A program made the position numbers and the translations under genes. Below, in pieces: positions 41,994 to 51,995 of a stretch of 64,000 nucleotides of DNA (its first letter is position 1; every line of letters starts with the position of its first letter). Source of the DNA: Paulinella micropora. Its lineage: Eukaryota; Cercozoa; Imbricatea; Euglyphida. Location: contig BJOX01000338.1 in NCBI GenBank assembly GCA_009731375.1, forward strand, positions 342,384-406,383, given 5' to 3'. Below the pieces are notes generated by a model, which was not told the DNA's origin, did not search any database, and saw only the letters and a program-made list of their open reading frames with translations.

Positions 41994-44618
41994 ATGGAAG
42001 ACGAGAATGAGCAGGCTGGTGTGACACCAACTGATTATGGTCCTAGTGAGGGAGGAGAGGAGCAGGAGACTCAGTACTCAGAAGAGAGGGGGGATAGAGA
42101 TGGAGAGGAGAGAGAGGAGTATACGTATACAGCCGATGTAGAGTCGACAGGGGGGGGTAATGCACAAGAAGCGAGTGCAGGTCAGACTGGAGGATCTCCA
42201 TTGACAGAGGCAGAGAGAGAGATGGAGGATGTTGGCCAGAATATCCCAAATACATGGGAACAGTTGGCTACATATGATGATGAAGAGTCCTTCTTCCTTA
42301 ACTACCCAACCTATTATAAAACACACATCTACATTCCTTACGAGAAAAGGAATAGACCAGGACAAGGTCAAAGCAACCTCCTGATCGAAATTCCCGGCCT
42401 TGCGAAGCCTCTCTTCAACAAAGTGAGGTTTGAGCACGAAAGAGTGCCATTGCAGGATATCAAGTATGGCGACACTCTTACACTGTGCGACATATACGAC
42501 ATATCTGCAACACTCTACGCTGCTGTGCTCGTTGCGGAATTTTATGAACGCACAAATATACAGTGGAAAAATAAACGCACAACTGCGGCATGGCTGTCTG
42601 TCTGTGGTGTCCCCACTGATATTAAGAATCTAGAAAGAAAGTTCGAAGGTAGAAACCAAAGTGGCATTGAGTTTGCCCTTGAGGCTTTTGTAACTGCCTT
42701 CACACGGGCTTACAACGAAATGTACAAAGCACTGAAAGACAACACAAGGCAACATCCTGTTTACGAGGAGGTTGACCAGTCTTGTCAGGTGCTTGAACGC
42801 CTCACACAACTCCATAAGGGCCTCTTTGAGGGGAAGGAGCAAAAACCAACATGGAAACAATGGGCCCACACGAAGAATCACACTCTCATTAAAGGCCCTC
42901 TCACAACAATCCCAAATAATAACAGAGCTGATAAGTCTTCCATGAGAGAAAAGGCACACTTCCTCTCTAGTGCCACAGGGCTTGCACAGTTCGTGACTCA
43001 TCTAGCACGACAGGTGAAAGAAGAAGAGACGAGACAGAAAGAGGAGAAGGAGCAGAAGGAGAAGATAGCTGTGGCAATGGCAGTAGCACGGGTGGCTCCA
43101 CAGCCAACGGCTCCACCTACCACATCTAACCCAGCTCCCAAGAAAGCAGGAGGAGGACCCACAGGAGGAGGACCCCAAGGGGGAGGAACAGTAATTAACT
43201 TGACTGACTCCCAGAAGAAAAAGCAGGCGCTGCAGGCAGCCCTAGCTAAAATCAAAATTGGGGGAGGGGGCCTTAAGCTCTATGCTATCACTGCCAATGA
43301 GGCTGACACAGAGAAGACCCTCATGACTAAGCTCAATGAGATGGACAGATGCTTCCAGCAAAACCAGTGTGAGGTGGAGCAGGAGTATGAAGTCCTAGAA
43401 CATCTCTGTGATCGATCCCTCCTTGGAGCTGGTTTTGATCGTATAACTTACGAGAAGTACAGAGGAGAGGAGGAGCTAGCAAGGAAAGGTGGACATGCAG
43501 AGATGAGTTGTACTCTGGCCATTGCTGCCCTCATTCGATACTTTAAGGCAAGTGGATACCAACACTTGTGCACTGGCACATTGATTGGGTTTGAAATTTT
43601 CGACTTAGTATCGGAGCAGTTGCAGTCTGTCACTCAGCTTGCATCTGTCTTAACAAATGTGGGCACCCAGTACACTCTCTTTTATAACCACAAAGCCATA
43701 CTCCTATATTTCCTCAGTGCTTTGCACGTCTACAACAAAAATAAGCTCACACTGCTCATGCAAGACTGCAAAACCTTCGACAAGGTAAAGCACTTGAACT
43801 TTTTGGAGATGAGCGTCTTTGAGGCCACGACTAAGGCCGTGAGCCCAAAAATGTTGTGGACCGAAGTAATGACCGCTTGTCAGAGGCTCGACAGCCAGAC
43901 AGCATCCTTGATCGGTTCTGCATCGGCTTCTGCTCAACCGCAAGCCGCACATACGCAACGATCTCTAGGAAAGCGACCAAGAGAGAACAGTCGTGAAGCT
44001 AACACACCTTGTATTCGTTGGTGGGCACGGGCACAATGCTTTAAACACACAAATAAGAAATGCCCGTACAACCACGATGTCGAGGACACCCGCATCCGAA
44101 ACACACTCCTCAAGAACGTACGGTCGGACGAAACCAACACCGTCGCCGTTCTGCGCCGACTGCGCAAGGATCAGGGGTGGAAATTACAGGATGTCGCGGA
44201 CCATGACCACGAACTAGCTGACGCGATCAATTCTCTTTTCGCTAGAGATGATCAGAAGACGGCAGCCATAGAAGCCGCAAGTAGAGGAAGAGGTGGAACA
44301 CGAGGAAGAGGAGGAGGGAGAGGAATCAATCGAGGAGGAGGAGCCCCTTTCGCACGAGGCACATACACTCGCGGGGGGGAGAGAGGATTTGTGAGAAGAG
44401 GAGGAGGAAGAGGTGTATTTCAAGGTAGAGGAGGAGGAAGATGGGTTGGCCGAGGTGGATACGGCAGCGCAGAGCGCCCGTACCACAGAGATGGGGGCTG
44501 GGCAGACGGCTCGAGCTCAAGCTCGAGTTCCTCAGCACCACAGGCCTATGCGACATCAGGCGCAACCACTACCGACACTGATGCCGACTCAGGTAACAGA
44601 TTTGAGGTAGTCCAATGA
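41994..44618 (+). CDS. gag: Gypsy Gag with CCCH zinc finger and RGG tract
   Basis: 874 codons from ATG 41994 to TGA 44616-44618. The N-terminus is acidic, followed by a long helical capsid-like region. Near residue 673 there is a CCCH-type finger (C-x8-C-x7-C-x3-H: CIRWWARAQC, then KKCPYNH) in place of the usual CCHC knuckle. Residues about 762-825 are an RGG-rich tract, then a Ser run. CCCH and RGG modules bind RNA in other proteins, so they probably act as the nucleocapsid. The downstream frame continues without another stop: the TGA is followed by CTAG, and pol is in the same frame. Most product should end here, with a fraction extended into Pol by readthrough (inference). Confidence 0.85.
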   Translation: MEDENEQAGVTPTDYGPSEGGEEQETQYSEERGDRDGEEREEYTYTADVESTGGGNAQEASAGQTGGSPLTEAEREMEDVGQNIPNTWEQLATYDDEESFFLNYPTYYKTHIYIPYEKRNRPGQGQSNLLIEIPGLAKPLFNKVRFEHERVPLQDIKYGDTLTLCDIYDISATLYAAVLVAEFYERTNIQWKNKRTTAAWLSVCGVPTDIKNLERKFEGRNQSGIEFALEAFVTAFTRAYNEMYKALKDNTRQHPVYEEVDQSCQVLERLTQLHKGLFEGKEQKPTWKQWAHTKNHTLIKGPLTTIPNNNRADKSSMREKAHFLSSATGLAQFVTHLARQVKEEETRQKEEKEQKEKIAVAMAVARVAPQPTAPPTTSNPAPKKAGGGPTGGGPQGGGTVINLTDSQKKKQALQAALAKIKIGGGGLKLYAITANEADTEKTLMTKLNEMDRCFQQNQCEVEQEYEVLEHLCDRSLLGAGFDRITYEKYRGEEELARKGGHAEMSCTLAIAALIRYFKASGYQHLCTGTLIGFEIFDLVSEQLQSVTQLASVLTNVGTQYTLFYNHKAILLYFLSALHVYNKNKLTLLMQDCKTFDKVKHLNFLEMSVFEATTKAVSPKMLWTEVMTACQRLDSQTASLIGSASASAQPQAAHTQRSLGKRPRENSREANTPCIRWWARAQCFKHTNKKCPYNHDVEDTRIRNTLLKNVRSDETNTVAVLRRLRKDQGWKLQDVADHDHELADAINSLFARDDQKTAAIEAASRGRGGTRGRGGGRGINRGGGAPFARGTYTRGGERGFVRRGGGRGVFQGRGGGRWVGRGGYGSAERPYHRDGGWADGSSSSSSSSAPQAYATSGATTTDTDADSGNRFEVVQ

Positions 44619-47600
44619 CTAGAGAAGGAGGGAGAAAACAGAACAACATGCATTGCACGATACACCGTTGTGCAGGTCCCAACCAAGGGTACCAGTGAGT
44701 CTAAGAGCCCACAGCAGGCCACAGACCAACTCAAAGGTAGTACAATACCAGTACACCCATCACGACAACAAACAGTGCATGCTGCTAATAGGCAGGCGAG
44801 TAAAGCGCTGGCAAAGAGAAAGCAGGCGGGCCTGTCGCAGCCACAGCCGAAGAAAGTAAGAATAGAACCGGCAGTTAATCTTATCAACTTGCCGAGACAG
44901 ACAATAGACAAGGAGGATGGAGGACATCAACCTCTCCTCACGGTCTCAAACAGAGAAAGCAAGGACAATCATCCTTCGCCTGTGAACAATACCCAAAAAG
45001 ACATTACAAAAACGGCGGAAAGGGAGGAGGAGGCGAACCTCGAGAAAAGGATACAGATTTTAGAACACAAGCTCCTTGTATTGGCCTTAAAAAGTCACCG
45101 GCCAGACGCTTTATGCTATACGAACCTTTTTTGTGAAACATTAAATACCTTTATAAACGTTGGTAATGATACTATGGCGAATATTAATATTTTCGGCCAG
45201 AAATTTACTACGAAACACCATGAGTGGTTAGAAACTAATATGAAAAAATCATCTGGCACCTTGAATGGAGTTAGTAGTCGGACGGATATAACGGGCATCT
45301 TCACTTTAAATTTTAAATTGAAATCCGGACGAATATATCGAGTGGACTTTTACGTTGTCCCCGAATACCACGGATCTGTTCTTTTGTCGTACGACCAACT
45401 GGCGACAATGAACGTAGTGATTGATTGCGCCGCCAAAAGAGTCATATACGGCGTAGAGCCAGGAGAAGAATATACTGTCGACTCTCTCCATGCTATTGAC
45501 TCATACGAGGCCCTACACCTAGGGGTAGCATCGGAAGGGAAACAGGTGGCCATTACACACGCATATGAGGCATATATGCCAACGGACGCGGTGTCTAAAG
45601 ATGGTTCAAACCTGTCAGACAAGAGAGAGGCGGAGGTCTATACGGCTACAGTCTCTACACAATGGGATAAAAAGTCGATAGACGATCTCATTGAAAAGAG
45701 GAAAGAGGAGATTATATGCATGGGAAAAAGGTGCCCATCGTTGGCGAGATTTGAAGAAGGAGCAGGGGCCGATGTATATATTACCAACGGGTATTGCTTT
45801 CACGTAAAGGTGGAAGAGAAGGACAGACAGGAGTTTATACCGAGGAGAAGGGGACGACTCCCTGATATCCCGGCAGAAGATATTAAAAGCTTTATTACCG
45901 AATTCTGGGGTGACGAGCCTACGTGGCCGCGCTCACTGACAGAAGTGAAAAAGTGCCTGCGCACTCTTTTTGAAAATAATAAACCATATACGGTCATACT
46001 CCCGTACAATGAGAAGGCGATATGGGCGCAGGAGATACGGGACCGGCTTATTGATCATCCGATACCGGTGCCCTCACGGAAGCAACACTTAGTGGTGGCT
46101 TGTCGTCTCGGGAATCGTGAGCAGAGCAGTGCATACAAGCGGAAGCTCAGAGACCAGGACAAGTTGAAATTGATTCCTCAAGCATTCACATGCTTCGATG
46201 GTTTCTACACCCGAAAAGCTCCGTTGCAATATGCGAGATTAATAGATATGTTGGTAGGTCTGGCGGAGGACGACGAACCAGACACTGCCACATATGAAAA
46301 AACGGGAATGGACGATATATCAGAAGAAGAGTTGGGCTTGGAGGAGGACAGAGCACCCCTCAAGCATCACAAGAGAATGTCAGAGGAGGAGTTTAAGGCG
46401 GCGATAGACGAGAAATTGGCAGGAGGAGCAGGTACGGAGAAGGAGAAAGAGGTTTTGAAAGAGAGATTGAAGGCGAACAAAATGATTTTTGACCCCCCTC
46501 AAGCGGGAGGTGTCAAGCCGGAAGACTTCACCGCGGTTATTTGTAAAATACCAGGTGCTGAGCCTTCACCGGCGCCACGACGGGCAAATCTGAGTATACA
46601 TGAAGCAAAGATCGCAGAAGAACAAGCACGGCAGTTACTCGATGAGGATTTCATTGAGAGATCGACATCTCCAATAGTTTCCCAACCGAGACTGGTGCCT
46701 AAACCGGGAGGAGAATGGCGCTTAACGGTTAACTATGCCCGCGTCAATAAAATTTTAGAGGAGGAACGAAATCCATTACCTACTCTTGAAGAAGGAAGGC
46801 GAGTATTGCGGAACGCCAAGCTATACTCAGTCATTGATCTGAAGAATGGCTTCTGGCAAATTCCACTGGATGAAAAGTCCAGATGGCTGACTGCATTTGT
46901 AGTAGGAATGGAGATATATCAGTGGAAAGTAGTTCCGATGGGACTCAAACAGGCCCCGGGACTCTTTCAGAAAGCGATGCAAAGCATGCTGAGTAGCAAA
47001 TATGATGACCAGACAGAGGGAGGTTTCATGAGGAGAAGAGGACAGAAGGCGGGAGAGTACGCATTTTGTTACATCGATGACATTATCGTGTACTCCAATA
47101 CGATGGAAGAGCACATCGACCATCTAACAGACATTTTCAGGCGTATCAAACTATTTGGCCTGAAATGTAATTTGAAGAAATGTCAACTCGCAAAGACAAG
47201 CGTGACATATTTGGGGTACGAAATCTCTTACAATAGAGTCTCGATATCCAAAAAGAAGAGGGAGGAGATCATGAGCCGACAGAGGCCGAAGAATCGCACA
47301 GAGCTGCACTCATTTCTTGCGATGGCGCAATATTACAGCCAGTTCATACCCAATTGGGGTGCAACTCGGGCTAAGTTGGAGAGAATGATCGACTTCGGTG
47401 ATTTTGAGAAGTGGGATGATGAAGCCTTAGAAGCGTACAACACGCTCAAAGATCTCATCTACAAAGATCCGAAGGATGGCGGACTCGTGCTGATGATGCC
47501 CGACTTTTCGAAGCAATTCGTAGTCGACACAGACGCATCAAAGTTCGCGATCGGCGCAGTCTTACAACAGGAAGATGAGGAGAAAAAGTTGCGCCCGATC

Positions 47601-48824
47601 ATGTTTATAAGTAGAAAGTTGTGCTCGGCGGAGCGAAACTATTGTACGAGACAGAGAGAGGCACTGGCGGTGGTCTGGGCCCTCAAACGGTTGAGAGAGT
47701 ATTTATGGGGTGGACCTCAGTTTATAGTAAGGACTGATCACCAGAATTTACTATGGCTGATGAATCATGAACAGACTGGCCGTCTAGCGAGATGGCAGGC
47801 ATTCTTGTCATGTTTCAATTTTACAATGGTCCATCTACCCGGCAAGCGAAATGTTGTCGCTGACAGCCTCTCCAGGCTAGAGTTTCACTCAGAAGTGGCA
47901 GCTCTCGTATCATCAGCAGAAATGGAGGATCTATCCCCAGACTGCACATACGAAGTGCATCATATCGAGTCGATGCAGATGGCGAGAGGGGTCCGATATA
48001 ACCGATCGGGTCTACGTCATAGCCCGCAAGGTCCGGATCATGGGATATGTTGTACAGCACATGTCCTCGAGGATGCTGAGTGGTCCTATGAAGCATATGA
48101 GAATATGAAGGCGGAGATAAAACAAGAAGAGATTAAGCAAGAAGCATATGCGGAACCCCCGCAGGAGAACAAGGAGGAGTTAGACGAAAACCCTGAGAGG
48201 ATAGGAGTGCAGCTAGAGGATGGGACTATCCACATAGCCTCACCCACTGCATGGAGACAGCAACAGGCTCTCGATCCGGAGTTCAAAGAGCTAATACAGC
48301 TATACAAGAACCCGAACGAGCTGAAAATGACGAAGGAGATTAAGGAGCAACAGAAGGAGATGGGGTGGAGAGACGGTCTCTTGTGGTACAAAGGCCAACA
48401 CGGGCGCTATGCATCACAACCAGACAAATGGACTCTCTGGGTTCCTGAGAAACTCAGACACATCATTTTTGTCGCTGCTCATAACTGCCCACTACTGGCG
48501 CACCCGGGCCGACAAAGAACGCATATGTTCATTTCGAGACGATTCTGGTGGAAGAAGATGAAGGAGAATATTGATGAACAGGTCAATGCATGCATCCCAT
48601 GCAAGACATCCAAAACACCATTGAAGGCGAATTTTGGCCTGATCGGGACTTTTCCTTTACACTTAGGAATGTTCGAGTTCTTACACACTGATCATGTAGG
48701 ACCTTTCCCGGTCACGACGGAAGGTTACAGATACCTTCTGACGCATAGACAGAGCCACCAACTATGTATGGGTGGTCCCGATCAAAGACGTTACGGGCGA
48801 AACAACAGCCAAGGCGTTGATTGA
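44619..48824 (+). CDS. pol: Gypsy Pol: protease-like, RT, RNase H, first part of integrase
   Basis: In the gag frame directly after its TGA and open to 48824, so no initiator is needed. A retropepsin-like fold region is at about 45120-45460 (ending VLLSYDQLATMNVVID), but the usual D-T/S-G is not seen; NDTMAN lies where it is expected. The RT spans about 46690-47230 with YSVIDLKNGFWQI, VVPMGLKQAPGLFQ and FCYIDDIIVYSN. RNase H is at about 47510-47870 (VVDTDASKFAIGAVL, RTDHQNLLWL). Integrase HHCC is at about 48480-48605 and the core start HTDHVGPF at about 48690. The frame then breaks near 48740, and the remainder lies in the +1 frame from about 48742. Confidence 0.85.
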   Translation, partial: LEKEGENRTTCIARYTVVQVPTKGTSESKSPQQATDQLKGSTIPVHPSRQQTVHAANRQASKALAKRKQAGLSQPQPKKVRIEPAVNLINLPRQTIDKEDGGHQPLLTVSNRESKDNHPSPVNNTQKDITKTAEREEEANLEKRIQILEHKLLVLALKSHRPDALCYTNLFCETLNTFINVGNDTMANINIFGQKFTTKHHEWLETNMKKSSGTLNGVSSRTDITGIFTLNFKLKSGRIYRVDFYVVPEYHGSVLLSYDQLATMNVVIDCAAKRVIYGVEPGEEYTVDSLHAIDSYEALHLGVASEGKQVAITHAYEAYMPTDAVSKDGSNLSDKREAEVYTATVSTQWDKKSIDDLIEKRKEEIICMGKRCPSLARFEEGAGADVYITNGYCFHVKVEEKDRQEFIPRRRGRLPDIPAEDIKSFITEFWGDEPTWPRSLTEVKKCLRTLFENNKPYTVILPYNEKAIWAQEIRDRLIDHPIPVPSRKQHLVVACRLGNREQSSAYKRKLRDQDKLKLIPQAFTCFDGFYTRKAPLQYARLIDMLVGLAEDDEPDTATYEKTGMDDISEEELGLEEDRAPLKHHKRMSEEEFKAAIDEKLAGGAGTEKEKEVLKERLKANKMIFDPPQAGGVKPEDFTAVICKIPGAEPSPAPRRANLSIHEAKIAEEQARQLLDEDFIERSTSPIVSQPRLVPKPGGEWRLTVNYARVNKILEEERNPLPTLEEGRRVLRNAKLYSVIDLKNGFWQIPLDEKSRWLTAFVVGMEIYQWKVVPMGLKQAPGLFQKAMQSMLSSKYDDQTEGGFMRRRGQKAGEYAFCYIDDIIVYSNTMEEHIDHLTDIFRRIKLFGLKCNLKKCQLAKTSVTYLGYEISYNRVSISKKKREEIMSRQRPKNRTELHSFLAMAQYYSQFIPNWGATRAKLERMIDFGDFEKWDDEALEAYNTLKDLIYKDPKDGGLVLMMPDFSKQFVVDTDASKFAIGAVLQQEDEEKKLRPIMFISRKLCSAERNYCTRQREALAVVWALKRLREYLWGGPQFIVRTDHQNLLWLMNHEQTGRLARWQAFLSCFNFTMVHLPGKRNVVADSLSRLEFHSEVAALVSSAEMEDLSPDCTYEVHHIESMQMARGVRYNRSGLRHSPQGPDHGICCTAHVLEDAEWSYEAYENMKAEIKQEEIKQEAYAEPPQENKEELDENPERIGVQLEDGTIHIASPTAWRQQQALDPEFKELIQLYKNPNELKMTKEIKEQQKEMGWRDGLLWYKGQHGRYASQPDKWTLWVPEKLRHIIFVAAHNCPLLAHPGRQRTHMFISRRFWWKKMKENIDEQVNACIPCKTSKTPLKANFGLIGTFPLHLGMFEFLHTDHVGPFPVTTEGYRYLLTHRQSHQLCMGGPDQRRYGRNNSQGVD

Positions 48825-50403
48825 CAGGATCATCTCACAGATTGGGGTGCCGAGAAAAATATGCTCAGATCGAGGCTCTGACTTTAATAATGAAGTCATC
48901 GACAAGCTATCTGCATATTACGGCATGAAATGGCAATATGTCACCGCCTATAACCCCAGAGCGAACGGCAAGATAGAGCGGGTGCATAGACCCCTCAAGG
49001 CCGCGCTGAAGATGTATTGTATGAAGAAGGAGAACCAAAAGGCATGGGTGGAGGCAGCATCCTCGTTTGCCTTTGCTATGAATTGCCTACCCTCTACAGC
49101 GTTAGGTGGTTCAAAAGGTTCCGTCTCGCCATACCAATTGGTATATGGGCGTGAGCCCGCCATCCCAGCCTCACTGCTGCACCCAAAAGATTCATGGGCA
49201 GATCAGGATGAGCTGTTTGGGGTGAGACTTCGGGCGAAGATGGAGGCGGAGCAAATAGTACAGGCGCATAGGGAGGCGGAGCGCAGGAAGACTGATGCTG
49301 AAGGTGTCAGGCAGGCACACCTGGATCAAGTCAGATTTCAGGTCGGGGATATTGTACTACTGTATCATCCTCAGGTTCCTCAGGGAGTCAGCTCGAAGCT
49401 GTTCATCCACTGGAAAGGACCATACCAGATCATGGAACAGATGGGGCCTTTGAATTATAAAATCAGGGGCAGAGGAAAAGTTCAAATAGTCAATGTACGA
49501 AGGCTGATTAAGTATGATCCCTTCCTACTTGAAGATGAGTCCGTTGATCAAGCACTCAAACGGATGGAGGCTGACTTTAAAGAGGTCCCACCAATCCGTC
49601 AGGAGGATATCTCGGAACGGGATGCCTACAGGGCACCAATTGCGGAGAAGGAGGAGGCTGAGCTGGAGAACAAGCGGGCCACCGACCGCAAAAGTGCGGC
49701 GGGGACTCAGACCCGCAAAAGGGTGGAGTCGAACGTGCCGGAAGGAAAGTTCACGGAGGCGCAAATAAGGAGAGCGCAAAATGACCTTATCTACGACCGA
49801 CCGAGAAAGGCGATAAGGACGGCACGTTCGCAAGGAGTCCATCAAGAGGGGAGCGATGACGGAGATCAAGACCCTCGCGCGGGCAATGACACTCTCGTTC
49901 ACCCCAGTTGGAAAGAAGGAGATGCGATTGGACATATTTCATGGGCCAAAGACGCTTTTTACTTGGTGAGGCCTGCGGCTCAACACGTAGCCGATGACAC
50001 GCTCTCAGATTTATATCTCATGAGAGTCATGGCAGTACCTCACAAACGCCATACGCGATCGAATCGAATTTCGACTGCGGCACAAATAATACAACCAGTC
50101 TTACATTTCTGGAGGAGTCTGGATCCAGTGGAAGATCCTAAAGTAAGACAATACCTTCCAGTATATAAAGACGCCAAGAAACTTGAGACATGGGATGATA
50201 CCATATCTCCCACAGATAAAGATCATACCGCGTGGACCATACAAGCACTACCACGAGGGGTGCTGGACATTCCTTTTGACTTGGCACAAGGCGCAATCCC
50301 TCACAAAATTTGGGACGTCCTCGAACAGTCTACCTTAGACTTAACTTTGGTTGGAGGTCCTCCACCAGGTAAAGGAGTCCGCGCGCGTAAACGGCGTCTA
50401 TAG
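48742..50403 (+). CDS. Gypsy integrase core remainder, GPY/F domain and C-terminal extension
   Basis: Continues the integrase in a frame shifted by one base: RIDRATNYVWVVPIKDVTG is what the interrupted core should read next. The second and third catalytic positions follow (CSDRGSDFNN, then NPRANGKIERVHR). At about 49400-49500 a GPY/F module reads FIHWKGPYQI. There is no chromodomain. About 290 further residues to the TAG at 50401-50403 have no recognised domain and end in a basic tail. The break may be a single-base inactivating indel or a sequence error. Confidence 0.8.
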   Translation, partial: RIDRATNYVWVVPIKDVTGETTAKALIDRIISQIGVPRKICSDRGSDFNNEVIDKLSAYYGMKWQYVTAYNPRANGKIERVHRPLKAALKMYCMKKENQKAWVEAASSFAFAMNCLPSTALGGSKGSVSPYQLVYGREPAIPASLLHPKDSWADQDELFGVRLRAKMEAEQIVQAHREAERRKTDAEGVRQAHLDQVRFQVGDIVLLYHPQVPQGVSSKLFIHWKGPYQIMEQMGPLNYKIRGRGKVQIVNVRRLIKYDPFLLEDESVDQALKRMEADFKEVPPIRQEDISERDAYRAPIAEKEEAELENKRATDRKSAAGTQTRKRVESNVPEGKFTEAQIRRAQNDLIYDRPRKAIRTARSQGVHQEGSDDGDQDPRAGNDTLVHPSWKEGDAIGHISWAKDAFYLVRPAAQHVADDTLSDLYLMRVMAVPHKRHTRSNRISTAAQIIQPVLHFWRSLDPVEDPKVRQYLPVYKDAKKLETWDDTISPTDKDHTAWTIQALPRGVLDIPFDLAQGAIPHKIWDVLEQSTLDLTLVGGPPPGKGVRARKRRL

Positions 50404-51228
50404 TAAGTATTTTTTTTCTCTAGAAGTATTGTGGACCTGATCGATTGCGAACATAGCATTGATCCAATATCGTCCCGACAACCTTACTTAGATATTAAAG
50501 CTACTACAGCATTCATTCTTCTAGAGATTAACAAGACACAGCTGACAAAAAATAGGCATTCTATTCTCTTGCTTCGGCAGAGACAGACGAGACGGCCACG
50601 AAACAGCACCGTTACGGGATCGCTATTTGAGTGAGCGATGGTGTTTCCTGGATACGACCCGCATTAGTACCAGAATGATGATCTCATTAAAGACTCTACA
50701 GTCTAATCAAGAACTGATATATTTTAATAACATGAACTGCTACACCGGATTCCATCGATCTCTACTTGTATCGGCATATCGCAAGGTTAGGGCGCACTCA
50801 ACCCAACTTCGGATATAGTCGTCAGACTTGATCACCTGACACTATATTAAATGATACCGATTTATACAAGGGTATGTCTTCACAAAAAGTAAATGTATTT
50901 ATGGAAACCGACGACCGGTTATTACATATATATGGAAATGGCGACATTACATTATTACTCAACCATAAAACATTATACTTGGACATACTGCACAAATATC
51001 TTATCGACAGAAGAAAGAGGAAGATTTTAATATAGATACTGAATGTGCTAGAGTATATATACGATTGGTACCGGGGCAAGTATCATTGTTGTTTTATAAC
51101 GGCTAAGTCGTGGGTTGATGTAATATCTTCATACACAACTCTAAACGAATCTTAGTCAGAAAAGAAATCAGTTCAAAGCGTATTATGTCGGAAACGAAGT
51201 TCCGCCATAAAAAACTGGGAGGAGGTAC
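50404..51228 (+). other. Gypsy 3' untranslated region
   Basis: About 825 bp between pol and the 3' LTR with only short open frames. A purine tract (GGGAGGAGG, about 51217-51225) lies just before the LTR. Confidence 0.6.
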
Positions 51229-51446
51229 TGTGGACATCACCCCCCGAATTATCCGGTAACAAACTTATTTATAGATTTCGTCTGGCCGGACACGTCTGAA
51301 ATGCCAATTTGATCCTGGTCTTTTGGCGGCTTTTTGTCTTTGCGTCACTGAGCTAATATAACGAGACATCATTCTCTTTTTTGAGGACTGTGTTTGGTTA
51401 TATTACCGACTTACTCTTCCATTGAGCTATCGTTGGGGATAGTACA
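51229..51446 (+). repeat. Gypsy 3' LTR
   Basis: 218 bp, full length, followed directly by the 549-N gap 51447-51995. Confidence 0.9.
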
Positions 51447-51995
51447 NNNNNNNNNNNNNNNNNNNNNNNNNNNNNNNNNNNNNNNNNNNNNNNNNNNNNN
51501 NNNNNNNNNNNNNNNNNNNNNNNNNNNNNNNNNNNNNNNNNNNNNNNNNNNNNNNNNNNNNNNNNNNNNNNNNNNNNNNNNNNNNNNNNNNNNNNNNNNN
51601 NNNNNNNNNNNNNNNNNNNNNNNNNNNNNNNNNNNNNNNNNNNNNNNNNNNNNNNNNNNNNNNNNNNNNNNNNNNNNNNNNNNNNNNNNNNNNNNNNNNN
51701 NNNNNNNNNNNNNNNNNNNNNNNNNNNNNNNNNNNNNNNNNNNNNNNNNNNNNNNNNNNNNNNNNNNNNNNNNNNNNNNNNNNNNNNNNNNNNNNNNNNN
51801 NNNNNNNNNNNNNNNNNNNNNNNNNNNNNNNNNNNNNNNNNNNNNNNNNNNNNNNNNNNNNNNNNNNNNNNNNNNNNNNNNNNNNNNNNNNNNNNNNNNN
51901 NNNNNNNNNNNNNNNNNNNNNNNNNNNNNNNNNNNNNNNNNNNNNNNNNNNNNNNNNNNNNNNNNNNNNNNNNNNNNNNNNNNNNNNNNNNNNNN

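Larger units (their letters stand above)
41147..51446 (+). mobile_element. Ty3/Gypsy LTR retrotransposon, about 10.3 kb, recent
   Basis: 218-bp LTRs at 41147-41364 and 51229-51446 that differ at about one position. The domain order is Gag, protease region, RT, RNase H, integrase. A likely primer binding site TGGAGTCCATAGC starts two bases after the 5' LTR. The flanking target duplication is ATTT(T), seen at 41143-41147 and, after the duplicated scaffold piece, at 52478-52482. The insertion is within 25 bp of the Copia 3' end. Only the integrase carries a frame break. Confidence 0.9.
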
